Below, piece after piece: positions 7,650 through 16,640 of a DNA stretch of 64,000 nt. The translations under genes and the position numbers were made by a program. Source of the DNA: Microbispora corallina. GTDB lineage: Bacteria > Actinomycetota > Actinomycetes > Streptosporangiales > Streptosporangiaceae. The notes beneath the pieces are model-generated. The model did no database searches. It saw nothing but the letters and a program-made list of their open reading frames with translations, and was not told where the DNA came from. The stretch lies in contig NZ_BOOC01000030.1 in the NCBI RefSeq assembly GCF_016863035.1, positions 62,001 through 126,000 on the forward strand. Reading direction: 5' to 3'. Within the stretch, counting starts at the first letter, position 1; every line of letters starts with the position of its first letter.

Positions 7650-8015
7650 TCATGGCGTTGCTGGCGGCCCGACGAGGGCGTCTTGGTTGTCGCCGGCCCA
7701 CTGTGCGAGTTGCGCCAGGGGTCCGTTCGCGAACGATTCGCCCAGCGCGGAGAGCTGGTAGACCGCACCTGCGCGCCCTGACGCTTGGTCGGCGCTGCTG
7801 CCTCGTACGACGAGTCCGCGTGCTTGCAGACGTTGTAGCGCCTGAGTCAGCACCTTGTCGCTGACTCCCGCGATGCGCACGAGCAGTTCCTTGCGTCGCG
7901 TTGGCCCCAGGCGCAGGGCCGAGAGCACGACTGGATCCCAAGCGTGGCTGATGAGTTCGGCCGCCGCGCGTACCTGGCAGTCGGAGACGAATGTCTGGCA
8001 GGACCCCTCGATCAC
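7650..8015 (-). CDS. HxlR-family winged-helix transcriptional regulator
   Basis: 121 residues from GTG 8015. The core CQVRAAAELISHAWDPVVLS and LRLGPTRRKELLVRIAGVSD KVLTQALQRLQARGLVVR is the HxlR winged helix; the usual opening is a Cys followed by ...GxKWxxxIL. It is transcribed divergently from the dehydrogenase at 8109 and probably represses it and itself; a palindrome sits between them (8041-8054). An upstream in-frame GTG (8084) would put the palindrome inside the gene, so the shorter start is preferred. Confidence 0.75.
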   Translation of the reverse strand: MIEGSCQTFVSDCQVRAAAELISHAWDPVVLSALRLGPTRRKELLVRIAGVSDKVLTQALQRLQARGLVVRGSSADQASGRAGAVYQLSALGESFANGPLAQLAQWAGDNQDALVGPPATP

Positions 8016-8040
8016 GGAATTCAGTGTCGCATCGGTCGGC

Positions 8041-8054
8041 CTACCAAACGGTAG
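8041..8054. promoter_or_regulatory. Predicted HxlR operator
   Basis: CTACCAAACGGTAG is an inverted repeat (CTACC/GGTAG around AAAC) in the 93-base gap between the HxlR gene and the divergent dehydrogenase. Position and symmetry fit autoregulation plus control of the neighbour. The assignment is inferred from context. Confidence 0.45.
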
Positions 8055-8108
8055 GAGCCTCGTTCGTAGCGTTTCCGAGGACACCCCTTCGAGACAGAGG
8101 AGATTGCT

Positions 8109-8774
8109 GTGAACGTGGGAATCTTGGGCACCGGAAACCTCGCCGTGACGCTTGGCCGAGCCTGGGCCGTGGCAGGTCACTCTCTGCTGGTGGCAGGGCG
8201 CAACCCGCTGCACGCCAGCGGGGCCGCCGACCAGATCGGCCCTGCAGCGGAGGCTGTCGACCCCTCAGACTTCCCGACTCGGGTCGACGTGCTCGTGATC
8301 GCGGTCGCTTGGGAAGGGCTGGAGGCGGCGCTGTCTCTCGTCGGCGGCCCCCGGGGGTCGCTGGCCGGCAAGACCGTGATCGACTGCACCAACCCGGTCG
8401 ACTACACGACCGGCGAACTGAAGCCAGCGTCCGGCTCAGCAGCAGCCCTCGTGGCGCACACGGCTCCCGGTGCGCGCGTGGTGAAGGCGCTTCACCTGTT
8501 CGCAGGGGCCTCGTGGCCGTACGTGGGTCCGCAGGAGTCAGCGCCGGTTGTGGCGATCTGCGGTGACGAGCCACGTGCCCTCGATCGCGCTGCGGTACTA
8601 ATCCAAGATCTTGGTGGACAGACCGCGGTGGTTGGTGGGCTCGGCAGCGCCCGGCAGCTGGAGGAGGCCGCCGGTTTCGTCATGAGGGTCGTCGCGGCGG
8701 GTTACAACCCGAGGCTCGCCGTTCCCGAGGTGGACCCGGCACTTCTTCGAGCAACGCAGACGACGACTGAGTGA
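8109..8774 (+). CDS. NADPH-dependent F420 reductase-like (COG2085) oxidoreductase
   Basis: 221 residues from GTG 8109. The N-terminus MNVGILGTGNLAVTLGRAWA is a Rossmann GxGxxG nucleotide-binding loop, followed by AGHSLLVAGRNP, where an Arg rather than an acidic residue after the second strand favours NADP(H). The central VIDCTNPVDY and the KALHLF segment match F420-reductase-like dehydrogenases (compare the family's N-P and KAFN stretches). The substrate is unknown. An HxlR regulator is divergent, which is typical for redox-responsive oxidoreductases. A terminator follows at 8790. Confidence 0.75.
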   Translation: MNVGILGTGNLAVTLGRAWAVAGHSLLVAGRNPLHASGAADQIGPAAEAVDPSDFPTRVDVLVIAVAWEGLEAALSLVGGPRGSLAGKTVIDCTNPVDYTTGELKPASGSAAALVAHTAPGARVVKALHLFAGASWPYVGPQESAPVVAICGDEPRALDRAAVLIQDLGGQTAVVGGLGSARQLEEAAGFVMRVVAAGYNPRLAVPEVDPALLRATQTTTE

Positions 8775-8789
8775 GCCGGCAGACTACTG

Positions 8790-8823
8790 GAGAGGGTCGT
8801 GACCTCGACGTCACGGCCCTCTC
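8790..8823 (+). terminator. Stem-loop terminator after the oxidoreductase
   Basis: Arms GAGAGGGTCGTGAC and GTCACGGCCCTCTC pair over 14 positions with one G-T wobble, 16 bases after the stop of the oxidoreductase gene. The T-run is weak (TCGTTC), as is usual for high-GC actinomycete terminators. Confidence 0.6.
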
Positions 8824-8942
8824 GTTCACCCCCGAAAAACCACCGATGTTCACCGCAACTCCCTGCTGTCGCTCGAAGGTCGTCGACACCTCATCGAGCG
8901 ATGCCAGACCCGACCGAGGTCGTAGATGACGTGCGATAAGGG

Positions 8943-9242
8943 GTGGCGTGCGTGCGGAAGGCGGCCCAAGCTGCCGGCGTGATTAGCGAGGTCAAGACTC
9001 CGAAGTCACGCCGGACACTGGCGCTGACCTCCGAACTGGTCGACGCGCTCAAAGCGCACCAGGCCAAGCACAACGCTGCACGGCTCAAGGCCGGTGACGC
9101 ATGGCGAGAACACGACATCTACGGGCATCTCATGGAGGGCGACCGGCGGGCGGCGACGGAGGCCATTTCCGGCGCTCTGCTGGGGCAACGGAAGCGGGCG
9201 GCTCCCAGGGTGGCTCCCGACGATGCCGAAGAGACCGGATGA
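8943..9242 (+). pseudogene. Tyrosine-type integrase remnant with internal deletion
   Basis: The frame opens after a TAA at 8937-8939. It gives VISEVKTPKSRRTLALTSEL and VDALKAHQAKHNAARL, the conserved stretch before the catalytic HxxR box of actinomycete integrases. The segment then jumps to HDIYGHLMEGDRRAATEAIS, the region around the catalytic Tyr and the C-terminus. The Arg, HxxR and His/Trp boxes in between are missing and so is the whole N-terminal half. It lies at the 3' end of tRNA-Thr, pointing toward it, as an integrated element's int gene would. It is inactive. Confidence 0.7.
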
Positions 9243-9255
9243 GCCGCGAAAGCAC

Positions 9256-9292
9256 AAGGCCCCTGACAGCGAAACCGCTGGTCAGGGGCCTT
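9256..9292 (-). terminator. Terminator downstream of tRNA-Thr
   Basis: A nearly continuous inverted repeat: AAGGCCCCTGAC pairs with GTCAGGGGCCTT, and the interior closes as CAGCG-AAAC-CGCTG. It starts ten bases beyond the tRNA 3' end on the minus strand, which fits tRNA transcript termination. Being symmetric, it can also stop readthrough from the integrase side. Confidence 0.65.
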
Positions 9293-9301
9293 ACGTACGA
9301 G

Positions 9302-9374
9302 AGCCGCCTTGGGGAATCGAACCCCAGACCTTCTGTTTACAAGACAGATGCTCTGCCGATTGAGCTAAGGCGGC
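9302..9374 (-). tRNA. tRNA-Thr (anticodon TGT)
   Basis: 73 bases on the minus strand. The acceptor arms GCCGCCT and AGGCGGC pair fully with discriminator T. The D-arm is TAGCTCAATCGGCAGAGCA, the anticodon stem is TCTGT/ACAGA with loop CTTGTAA (anticodon TGT, reading ACA), and the T-arm contains GGTTCGATTCC. CCA is not encoded. It marks the left edge of the conserved core and probably served as an integration site (integrase remnant at its 3' side). Confidence 0.95.
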
Positions 9375-9423
9375 GTACCCGGAACGAGTTTAGTGGGCCG
9401 AGGGCCGTACCGTCACGGCGGAA

Positions 9424-10377
9424 TCACCTACGGCGGCGCGCCACCTCGTACAGGGTGATGCCGGCGGCCACGCCCGCGTTGAGGGACTCGGCGGCGGCGT
9501 TCATGGGGATGCGGGCCACCTGGTCGCAGGCCTCGCGCACCAGGCGGGACAGGCCCTTGCCCTCGGAGCCGACGACCACGACCAGCGGCTCGGTCACGAG
9601 ATCCACGTCGGCGATGTCCACGGAGGCGGTGCCGTCGAGGCCGACGACGAAGAGGCCGTCCTCCCGGTACGCCTGGAGGGTCTGGGTGAGGTTCGCGGCC
9701 CGGGCGACCGGGAGGGTGGCCAGCGTGCCGGCCGAGGTCTTCCACGCCCCGGCCGTGACGCCCGCCGAACGCCGGGACGGGACGAGGAGCCCGTGGGCGC
9801 CGAAGGCCGTGGCCGAACGCGCGATGGCGCCGAGGTTGCGGGGATCGGTGACGCCGTCCAGCGCGACGATCAGCGGCACCTCGGCGGCGTCGCGCGCGCG
9901 CTCGACCAGCTGGTCAGGGTGCGCGTACTCGTACGGCGGGATCTGCAGGCCGACGCCCTGGTGGACGCTGCTCTCGGTGAGCCTGTCGAGCCGGTCGCGG
10001 GAGACCTCCAGCAACGCGATGCCCCGGTCGGCCGCCAGCTTGATGGCCTCCCGGACACGGTCGTCGTTGTCGACCCGCTGGGCCACGTACATCGCGTTGG
10101 CCGGCACGCCGGCGCGCAGCGCCTCCAGCACCGGGTTGCGCCCGCCGATGACCTCCGGCGCGTCGTCCTTCCGCGTACGGGGGGCGGGACGGCCCTGACG
10201 CGGCCCCTGGACCGCCTCACGCTCGATGCGCTCGGCCCGGGCCTTGTCCTTGTACCAGTGCCGCATGTGCGCAGGCGGCGTCGCTCCCCGGCCCTCCAGG
10301 GAGCGCTTGACCTTGCCACCCGAGCCTCTGCTGGGCCCCTGCTTCTTCGACGGCTTCCCTGAAGCCCTACCCGCCAT
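9424..10377 (-). CDS. rlmB: 23S rRNA (guanosine-2'-O-)-methyltransferase RlmB (TrmH family)
   Basis: 317 residues. The first ~75 are a basic low-complexity extension (KPSKKQGPSRGSGGKVKRS). A substrate-binding domain (VIGGRNPVLEALRAGVPANA) follows, and then the SPOUT knot motifs: IVALDGVTDPRNLGAIARSA (motif 1), VVVVGSEGKGLSRLVREACD (motif 2) and PMNAAAESLNAGVAAGITLY (motif 3). It methylates the 2'-O of G2251 (E. coli numbering) in the peptidyl-transferase loop using S-adenosylmethionine. It lies 22 bases downstream of cysS in the same direction, the usual actinobacterial cysS-rlmB arrangement, and is probably co-transcribed. Confidence 0.93.
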   Translation of the reverse strand: MAGRASGKPSKKQGPSRGSGGKVKRSLEGRGATPPAHMRHWYKDKARAERIEREAVQGPRQGRPAPRTRKDDAPEVIGGRNPVLEALRAGVPANAMYVAQRVDNDDRVREAIKLAADRGIALLEVSRDRLDRLTESSVHQGVGLQIPPYEYAHPDQLVERARDAAEVPLIVALDGVTDPRNLGAIARSATAFGAHGLLVPSRRSAGVTAGAWKTSAGTLATLPVARAANLTQTLQAYREDGLFVVGLDGTASVDIADVDLVTEPLVVVVGSEGKGLSRLVREACDQVARIPMNAAAESLNAGVAAGITLYEVARRRR

Positions 10378-10399
10378 GGTCTCTAGCGTACGGCCACGC

Positions 10400-11794
<1,395 letters not shown>

Positions 11795-11923
11795 GACGCA
11801 AGGCTAACGCCTATCGGCACAGCACAGGCCTACTTGCGGCCCGGTGAACCGATCGGCGTGGCTTTGCTTCCTGGACCAACGGAACTTACGACCCAAAAGT
11901 CCCGCTATATGCCAGGAAAACAA

Positions 11924-12304
11924 TTAGCGCAGATACACCTTCTCCGGGGTGATGCGGACGATGACCCGCTCGTTGTCGGGGTGCGGCTCGGTCCAGTCCT
12001 CGCCCCGGTACTTGATCGACAGCTCCTGGATGAGCTTGCCCTCCGGATCGTCGGTCAGCGACGCGGTGCCGCGGACCTCCACGTAGCGGTACGGGTCGGC
12101 CGGGTCGACGACCACGACCGAGACGCGGGGGTCGCGGAGGATGTTGAGGTGCTTGCGCCGGCCCTTGATGGTCGAGAACAGGATGTCGTCCCCGTCCGGG
12201 CGCACCCACACCACGGACGCCTGAGGTGCGCCGTCGGGGTTGACGCTCGCGATCGTGGCGAAGTTGGCGGCGTCGAAGAGATCGCGGACGGCGTCCGTCA
12301 GCAT
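11924..12304 (-). CDS. PPOX-class F420-dependent oxidoreductase, small
   Basis: 126 residues with the pattern of single-domain actinobacterial PPOX/F420-dependent enzymes: FATIASVNPDGAPQASVVWV, then GRRKHLNILRDPRVSVVVVD (cofactor-phosphate region) and YVEVRGTASLTDDPEGKLI. The ATG at 12304 has AGGAGG just upstream; a longer in-frame start adds an unconserved 30-residue Cys-containing leader and is rejected. It could act as an F420H2-dependent reductase or simply bind the cofactor. No partner gene identifies the substrate. Confidence 0.8.
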   Translation of the reverse strand: MLTDAVRDLFDAANFATIASVNPDGAPQASVVWVRPDGDDILFSTIKGRRKHLNILRDPRVSVVVVDPADPYRYVEVRGTASLTDDPEGKLIQELSIKYRGEDWTEPHPDNERVIVRITPEKVYLR

Positions 12305-12445
12305 GGGTCCTCCTGTGTCAGGCTCGTGGCCGCAGATCATGCCATCCGTCTGCGCACGGCCGCACGGCCGGGTCCCCTCGGCGGCGCGACACACGAGTTC
12401 GGGCCACGATCAATCGACGGCCCGATTCTGTAGGCTCGAAACGCC

Positions 12446-14092
12446 ATGGACGTGACTCCCCCCGGCGCGGCAGGCACGGCCTCCCGCCCGTCCCCATCTA
12501 CGCCCCCCGGAATCCCGCTGGTGCTGCGCCGCCTGGCCATCGGCCTGGCCGGGCTCGCCCTCGCGGTGCTCGCCGGGGCCGCCTGCGCGCTGTCCTTCGA
12601 CGACCTCCGCGCGCTGGCCATCACCGGGCGCGCCGAGCCGCGTCTGGCCTACCTCTACCCCACCGCGTTCGACGTCCTGCTGGTCGTCGCCCTGGTCAGC
12701 GTGCCGTTACTGCGCGGCGGCCGGTTCCTCGTCCGGCTGCAGGCGGGGTTCGTCCTGGTCCTGCTGCTGGTGGCCGCCGGGGCCGCGACCGTCGTCACCG
12801 CGTCGAACATCACCTTCGACCCCCAGCAATCCGCCGTCGCGGTGGCCCTCCTTCCGTGGGTCATGCTCGTCGTCGGGCTCTGGCTGCTGCTGATCCTGCT
12901 CAAGCACACCCGGGCGTCCCGCGCCGACCTGGACGGCGAGGCCGACGGCGACGACCTGGTCCCCTTCACCCGAGACCGGGAGCCCCGGGCCCGGGACGCC
13001 CACCGGCCCACCGCTGCGGAGAACCTCCCGGCGCCGGTCGTCCCGGTGCCGGAGGCCGTCGCGCCGCGCGACTACGTTCCCCCGCCGCCGGTGAGCCCGG
13101 TCGCCGAGACCGTCGCGCCGCCCGAGTACGCCCCGCCGCTGCCCGTCCACCCGGAGCCCGGCACGTCCCAGACCTCGGCCGGCGCCCCCACCGAGCCCCA
13201 TCCCGCACGGCGGTCCGCCGCGGAGGCCGCTCCCCGCGCCTCCGGCGAACCCCCATACGAGATCGAGGAGGCGCTGGCGCTGGTGCCGGTCACCGCAGCG
13301 CCCGCCACCCCTCCGGTCGACGAGATCCCCGCGCCGCCGGAGGCCGACGAGAGCGCCGGGGAGCCGGTACGGCAGGCCGGGACCGCCGCGTCTGCGCGTC
13401 ACCCTGAGGCGGAGCTTTCCGCGACGTCCTCCTCGGATCGGGAACCCGAGCCCGCAGGCGAGGCGACGCCACCGGACGCGGCCGTACCGGACGACGCGCC
13501 CGCCGGGGAGCCGCAGCCCGCCGCGCCGAAGCGGAACCGGCCGGTGCGCTGGGGCGACCTCGTACGCACACACGCCGGGGACGTGCTCGTCCACCCGAAG
13601 CCCACGCCGTCCGCCCCGCCCGAGCAGGCGGCCGAATCCCCGCCCGCGGAACAGGTCCTGGAAGAGACCGCGGATCAGGCCGCGGAGGAGACCGGAGAAC
13701 AGGCCGCGGATCAGGGTGCGGGACAGGCCGGGGCCGGCGAACCCGGCCGTTCCGACGCGGCCGCGGCCCCCGAGACCGCGCCTCCCGCCGGCTTCGGCGC
13801 CGCCGACGACCCCCACGCCGCCGATGACGCCGCCGAGCAGGCCGGGAACGGTGGCTCTGCGGACGAGCCGGACGCCCTCGACGAGACGGACGTCGACACC
13901 CAGCCGCTGCGCCAGATCCGGGACGCCCCCGACCCGGCGCACGCCTGGGAGGTGGCCGATCCCGAGGAGCAGAACAGGACACGGCGCATGCCGTACGAGT
14001 CCGGGGAGGGCGAGGCCGACGGCGAGGAGGGGCAGGTGCCGCTCGCGCCTCCCTCGGGCCGCATGCGGAGCACCCCCCGCCCGCCCGCCTGA
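12446..14092 (+). CDS. DUF2637-type membrane protein with long disordered tail
   Basis: 548 residues. The first ~155 carry four membrane spans (near 27-50, 66-90, 95-118, 131-152), and the segment ACALSFDDLRALAITG followed by LAYLYPTAFDVLLVV is the DUF2637 signature. DUF2637 is known from actinomycete plasmid-transfer (Spd-like) and chromosomal membrane proteins. From residue ~155 to the end the chain is Pro/Ala/Glu-rich, acidic and without hydrophobic segments, with imperfect short repeats around 405-435 (EETADQAAEETGEQAADQGA). I infer a membrane anchor with a long cytoplasmic tether. It ends at a strong bidirectional terminator. Confidence 0.65.
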   Translation: MDVTPPGAAGTASRPSPSTPPGIPLVLRRLAIGLAGLALAVLAGAACALSFDDLRALAITGRAEPRLAYLYPTAFDVLLVVALVSVPLLRGGRFLVRLQAGFVLVLLLVAAGAATVVTASNITFDPQQSAVAVALLPWVMLVVGLWLLLILLKHTRASRADLDGEADGDDLVPFTRDREPRARDAHRPTAAENLPAPVVPVPEAVAPRDYVPPPPVSPVAETVAPPEYAPPLPVHPEPGTSQTSAGAPTEPHPARRSAAEAAPRASGEPPYEIEEALALVPVTAAPATPPVDEIPAPPEADESAGEPVRQAGTAASARHPEAELSATSSSDREPEPAGEATPPDAAVPDDAPAGEPQPAAPKRNRPVRWGDLVRTHAGDVLVHPKPTPSAPPEQAAESPPAEQVLEETADQAAEETGEQAADQGAGQAGAGEPGRSDAAAAPETAPPAGFGAADDPHAADDAAEQAGNGGSADEPDALDETDVDTQPLRQIRDAPDPAHAWEVADPEEQNRTRRMPYESGEGEADGEEGQVPLAPPSGRMRSTPRPPA

Positions 14093-14129
14093 GCGTCCGG
14101 GAGAGCCCGCCCGAGCGTCGGAAAAAGGA

Positions 14130-14164
14130 CGAAGGCCCGTCCGGGGAAACCGGACGGGCCTTCG
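14130..14164. terminator. Bidirectional terminator between convergent genes
   Basis: Perfect 15-base-pair stem (CGAAGGCCCGTCCGG with CCGGACGGGCCTTCG, loop GGAAA), 37 bases after the DUF2637 stop and 48 bases from the stop of the convergent GlsB gene. The position serves both strands. Confidence 0.8.
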
Positions 14165-14212
14165 TGGGCCTGTGACACGGGCGGCGGATGACCGCCGGTC
14201 CCGGTCGCCGTC

Positions 14213-14482
14213 TTACACTCGCGAACGTCCCCGGAGCCCGGCGACGAGGCCGACGCCGACGACGGCGAGGACAACCTGCATGACCAGCTCGATCCAGTCG
14301 ATGCCCGGCGTCGTGTCCACACCCATGACCTGGGCGATGGCGGTCCCGATCAGCGCGGCGACGATGCCAACGACGATGGTCAGGATCCAGCCGATCGGCT
14401 GGCGGCCCGGCAGGAACAGACGTCCCAGAGCGCCGATGACCGCACCGATGACGATGGCGCCGAGAATGGACTCGATTGTCAT
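14213..14482 (-). CDS. GlsB/YeaQ/YmgE-family stress-response membrane protein
   Basis: 89 residues with three membrane spans: AIVIGAVIGALGRLFLPG near the start, GWILTIVVGIVAALIGTAIA in the middle, and VMQVVLAVVGVGLVAGL near the end. The GRQPIGW segment after the first span and the GIVAALIGT segment are family hallmarks (transglycosylase-associated protein). In other bacteria such genes are induced by general stress; here no promoter element is clear. It ends convergently with the DUF2637 gene at the shared terminator. Confidence 0.8.
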   Translation of the reverse strand: MTIESILGAIVIGAVIGALGRLFLPGRQPIGWILTIVVGIVAALIGTAIAQVMGVDTTPGIDWIELVMQVVLAVVGVGLVAGLRGRSRV

Positions 14483-14558
14483 ATCGACCTCCCGTTGAGG
14501 GTGACCCTTTCACTCTCGAACAGGTGGCTACCCCACGGGACGGGAATATGCGTCCCAC

Positions 14559-14613
14559 GAAAGAAAAAAGTGGGCGGCGGCTCGATTCCGCGCCTTGGTC
14601 CGAGTCGCCGCCC
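14559..14613 (-). terminator. Terminator for the carD-ispF transcript
   Basis: Arms at 14572-14584 and 14601-14613 (GGGCGGCGGCTCG with CGAGTCGCCGCCC, 12 of 13 paired) are followed on the minus strand by CTTTTTTCTTTC. This is one of the few true U-rich terminators in the window. It lies 73 bases beyond the ispF stop. Confidence 0.75.
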
Positions 14614-14685
14614 ATGTGCTAATGAGACGCGCCTCGCCGCATTCTGGTTGGCATGTCCGGTTGGAACGGACCACAACGGGTTCGC

Positions 14686-15195
14686 TCAGCCGGAGAAGCC
14701 CGGCGAACCGGATGAACCGGATGGGCCGGCGAAGACGATGGCGGTGGCGACGGCGGCGACGCCCTCACCGCGGCCGGTGAGACCGAGCCCGTCGGTCGTG
14801 GTGGCGCTGACGCTCACGGGTGCGCCCGCGGCGGCCCCCAGGGCCTTCTCCGCCTCCGCGCGCCGGGGGGCGACCTTGGGACGGTTCCCGATGATCTGGA
14901 CGGCCACGTTGCCGATCTCGAAGCCGGCGGCGCGCACCTGGCGCGCGGCCTCCTCGAGCAGGGTGGCTCCGGAGGCGCCGGCCCAGCGGGGGTCGGCCGT
15001 GCCGAACAGGGCGCCGACGTCTCCGAGCCCGGCGGCCGACAGCAGCGCGTCGCAGCAGGCGTGCGCGGCCGCGTCTCCGTCCGAGTGACCGGCGAGGCCG
15101 GTCTCCCCCGGCCAGTGCAGGCCGGCGAGGTGAAGCTCCCTATCGAACGCGAAAGGGTGGACATCGACCCCGACGCCCACCCTTGGCGATGTCAT
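14686..15195 (-). CDS. ispF: 2-C-methyl-D-erythritol 2,4-cyclodiphosphate synthase
   Basis: 169 residues, cytosolic, fifth step of the MEP isoprenoid pathway: cyclises CDP-methylerythritol 2-phosphate and releases CMP. The metal site is visible as D11-V-H13 (VGVDVHPF) and H45 ([16 protein letters not shown]). The [14 protein letters not shown] and [20 protein letters not shown] stretches are the conserved substrate and trimer-contact regions. It starts two bases after the carD stop, so the pair is co-transcribed and probably coupled. ispD, which usually sits between carD and ispF in related genomes, is absent here. The tail after ~158 is Gly/Ser-rich. Confidence 0.95.
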   Translation of the reverse strand: MTSPRVGVGVDVHPFAFDRELHLAGLHWPGETGLAGHSDGDAAAHACCDALLSAAGLGDVGALFGTADPRWAGASGATLLEEAARQVRAAGFEIGNVAVQIIGNRPKVAPRRAEAEKALGAAAGAPVSVSATTTDGLGLTGRGEGVAAVATAIVFAGPSGSSGSPGFSG

Positions 15196-15197
15196 GT

Positions 15198-15680
15198 TCA
15201 GGAGTTCAGCACCTCGTCGAGCAAGGCCTCGGCCTTGTCCTCGTTCGTCTTCTCGGCGAGAGCGAGCTCGCTGACGAGAATCTGACGGGCCTTCGCCAGC
15301 ATCCGCTTCTCACCGGCGGACAGGCCGCGCTCCTTGTCGCGCCGCCAGAGGTCGCGGACGACCTCGGCCACCTTGTTGACGTCGCCGGAAGCCAGCTTCT
15401 CAAGGTTGGCCTTGTAGCGGCGGGACCAGTTGGTGGGCTCCTCGGTGTGCGGCATGCGCAGCACGTCGAAGACGCGCTCCAGCCCCTCCTGGCCCACGAC
15501 GTCGCGCACACCCACGAGCTCGGCGTTCTCCGCTGGCACCTGTACGGTCAGGTCGCCCTTGTCGACCTTCAGCACCAGGTAGGTCTTTTCCTCACCCTTG
15601 ATGGTTCGGGTCGTGATGGCCTCGATACGAGCAGCCCCATGGTGGGGGTAGACGACAGTGTCGCCGACCTGGAAAGTCAT
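15198..15680 (-). CDS. carD: CarD-family transcriptional regulator
   Basis: 160 residues. It starts [20 protein letters not shown], the RNA-polymerase-beta-binding Tudor-like domain, with [17 protein letters not shown] closing it. The helical DNA-binding half contains [20 protein letters not shown] and [20 protein letters not shown]; the W at the start of that helix is the residue that wedges into the upstream edge of the promoter bubble in mycobacteria. CarD stabilises open complexes, especially at rRNA promoters. The ATG at 15680 matches the family start; the long upstream frame is non-coding. ispF is immediately downstream. Confidence 0.95.
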   Translation of the reverse strand: MTFQVGDTVVYPHHGAARIEAITTRTIKGEEKTYLVLKVDKGDLTVQVPAENAELVGVRDVVGQEGLERVFDVLRMPHTEEPTNWSRRYKANLEKLASGDVNKVAEVVRDLWRRDKERGLSAGEKRMLAKARQILVSELALAEKTNEDKAEALLDEVLNS

Positions 15681-15937
15681 GTGACGAGTACCCCTTCCGC
15701 TGTACTCCAGAGTACCACGCGGTATCCGCCTCCCGGAACAGTGAAAGGAACATAACTGCAGGTCAAAGCCTCGTTTTGGGGCTTGACAAGCCGTCGACTC
15801 TGTGAATCGGCATATCCGGCATACGGGATGACCTGCACTGCTGTGCCCGGCACGCCGGGAGTCGGCACCGGACCGGAGAGGGTCACGGATAAGGTGATTG
15901 CTGCCCATACACGTGCGTACCAAGGAGACCTCGAACC

Positions 15938-16564
15938 GTGACCAGCAGCAGCCGTCGCAGGGCGATCGCCGTTGCCGCGCTCCTCGCCGCCGCCATCCCT
16001 GCACTGGCCGCGTGCGGCGCGGGTTTCAGCGCCAACACCAACACACCGTACGCCCCCAACGAGGCCGGTGTCCTCATCCAGGACTCCGGCTCCGGCAAGA
16101 GCTACGGGAAGAACGGCGTCATGATCCCGCAGGCCTTCATCCTCGGACCGGAGTCGGGCGGCCAGATCGCCGCCGGCGGCTCGGCCGCCGTCTACATCAC
16201 GATGCTGAACAGCACGGGCGCTCCCGACACGCTCACAGGCATCGTCGCCGACCAGCAGCTCGCGACGTCGGTGAAGGTCGCCTCCCCCGTCGAGCTGCAG
16301 CCCGGGACGCTCGCCAAGACGCCCGGCGTCACGCTCGACGGCATCAAGAAGCCGCTGCTCGGCGGCGAGAGCGTGAACCTGACGCTGCAGTTCAAGAACG
16401 CCGGCGACATCGCGCTCGCGGTGCCGGTGGTCGCGCGCAGCCGTGAGTTCGCGACGCTGTCGCCCGCCCCGTCGCCCACGCCGTCGGCTCCGAGCGCGAG
16501 CGACCTGTTCGCGTCGATGTCCCCCAGCACGACGCCGTCGGCCTCCGCGAGCGCCGCTCAGTAG
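15938..16564 (+). CDS. Exported lipoprotein, copper-chaperone (PCuAC)-like fold
   Basis: 208 residues from GTG 15938, with AAGGAG just upstream. The signal peptide ends in a lipobox: [13 protein letters not shown], so the mature protein starts at that Cys and is lipid-anchored outside the cell. The central domain ([19 protein letters not shown], then [20 protein letters not shown] and [18 protein letters not shown]) has the strand order and spacing of PCuAC-like copper-binding domains, but I see no clear Met/His copper site. The last ~40 residues are a Pro/Ser linker-like tail. It is often found near the phosphate two-component genes in actinomycetes. Confidence 0.7.
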   Translation: MTSSSRRRAIAVAALLAAAIPALAACGAGFSANTNTPYAPNEAGVLIQDSGSGKSYGKNGVMIPQAFILGPESGGQIAAGGSAAVYITMLNSTGAPDTLTGIVADQQLATSVKVASPVELQPGTLAKTPGVTLDGIKKPLLGGESVNLTLQFKNAGDIALAVPVVARSREFATLSPAPSPTPSAPSASDLFASMSPSTTPSASASAAQ

Positions 16565-16581
16565 CCCTCACAGGCCCGCAG

Positions 16582-16628
16582 ACGCGAGAACCCCTGCCCG
16601 GACACGTACCGGGCAGGGGTTCTCGCGT
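16582..16628. terminator. Bidirectional terminator, 20-bp perfect stem
   Basis: The arms at 16582-16601 and 16609-16628 are exact inverted repeats with the seven-base loop ACACGTA. It sits between the convergent lipoprotein gene (stop 16564) and the response-regulator gene (stop 16641) and serves both. Confidence 0.85.
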
Positions 16629-16640
16629 ACGGGAGGTCTG

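Noticed and set aside
6976-7761. A 261-codon plus-strand frame
   Set aside because: It crosses a strong plus-strand terminator and the antisense DUF2283 and HxlR coding sequences; no domain.
15783-15816. TTGACA with CATATC as a promoter for the lipoprotein gene
   Set aside because: The spacer is 22 bases, too long for a sigma-70-type promoter, and no alternative -10 is convincing.
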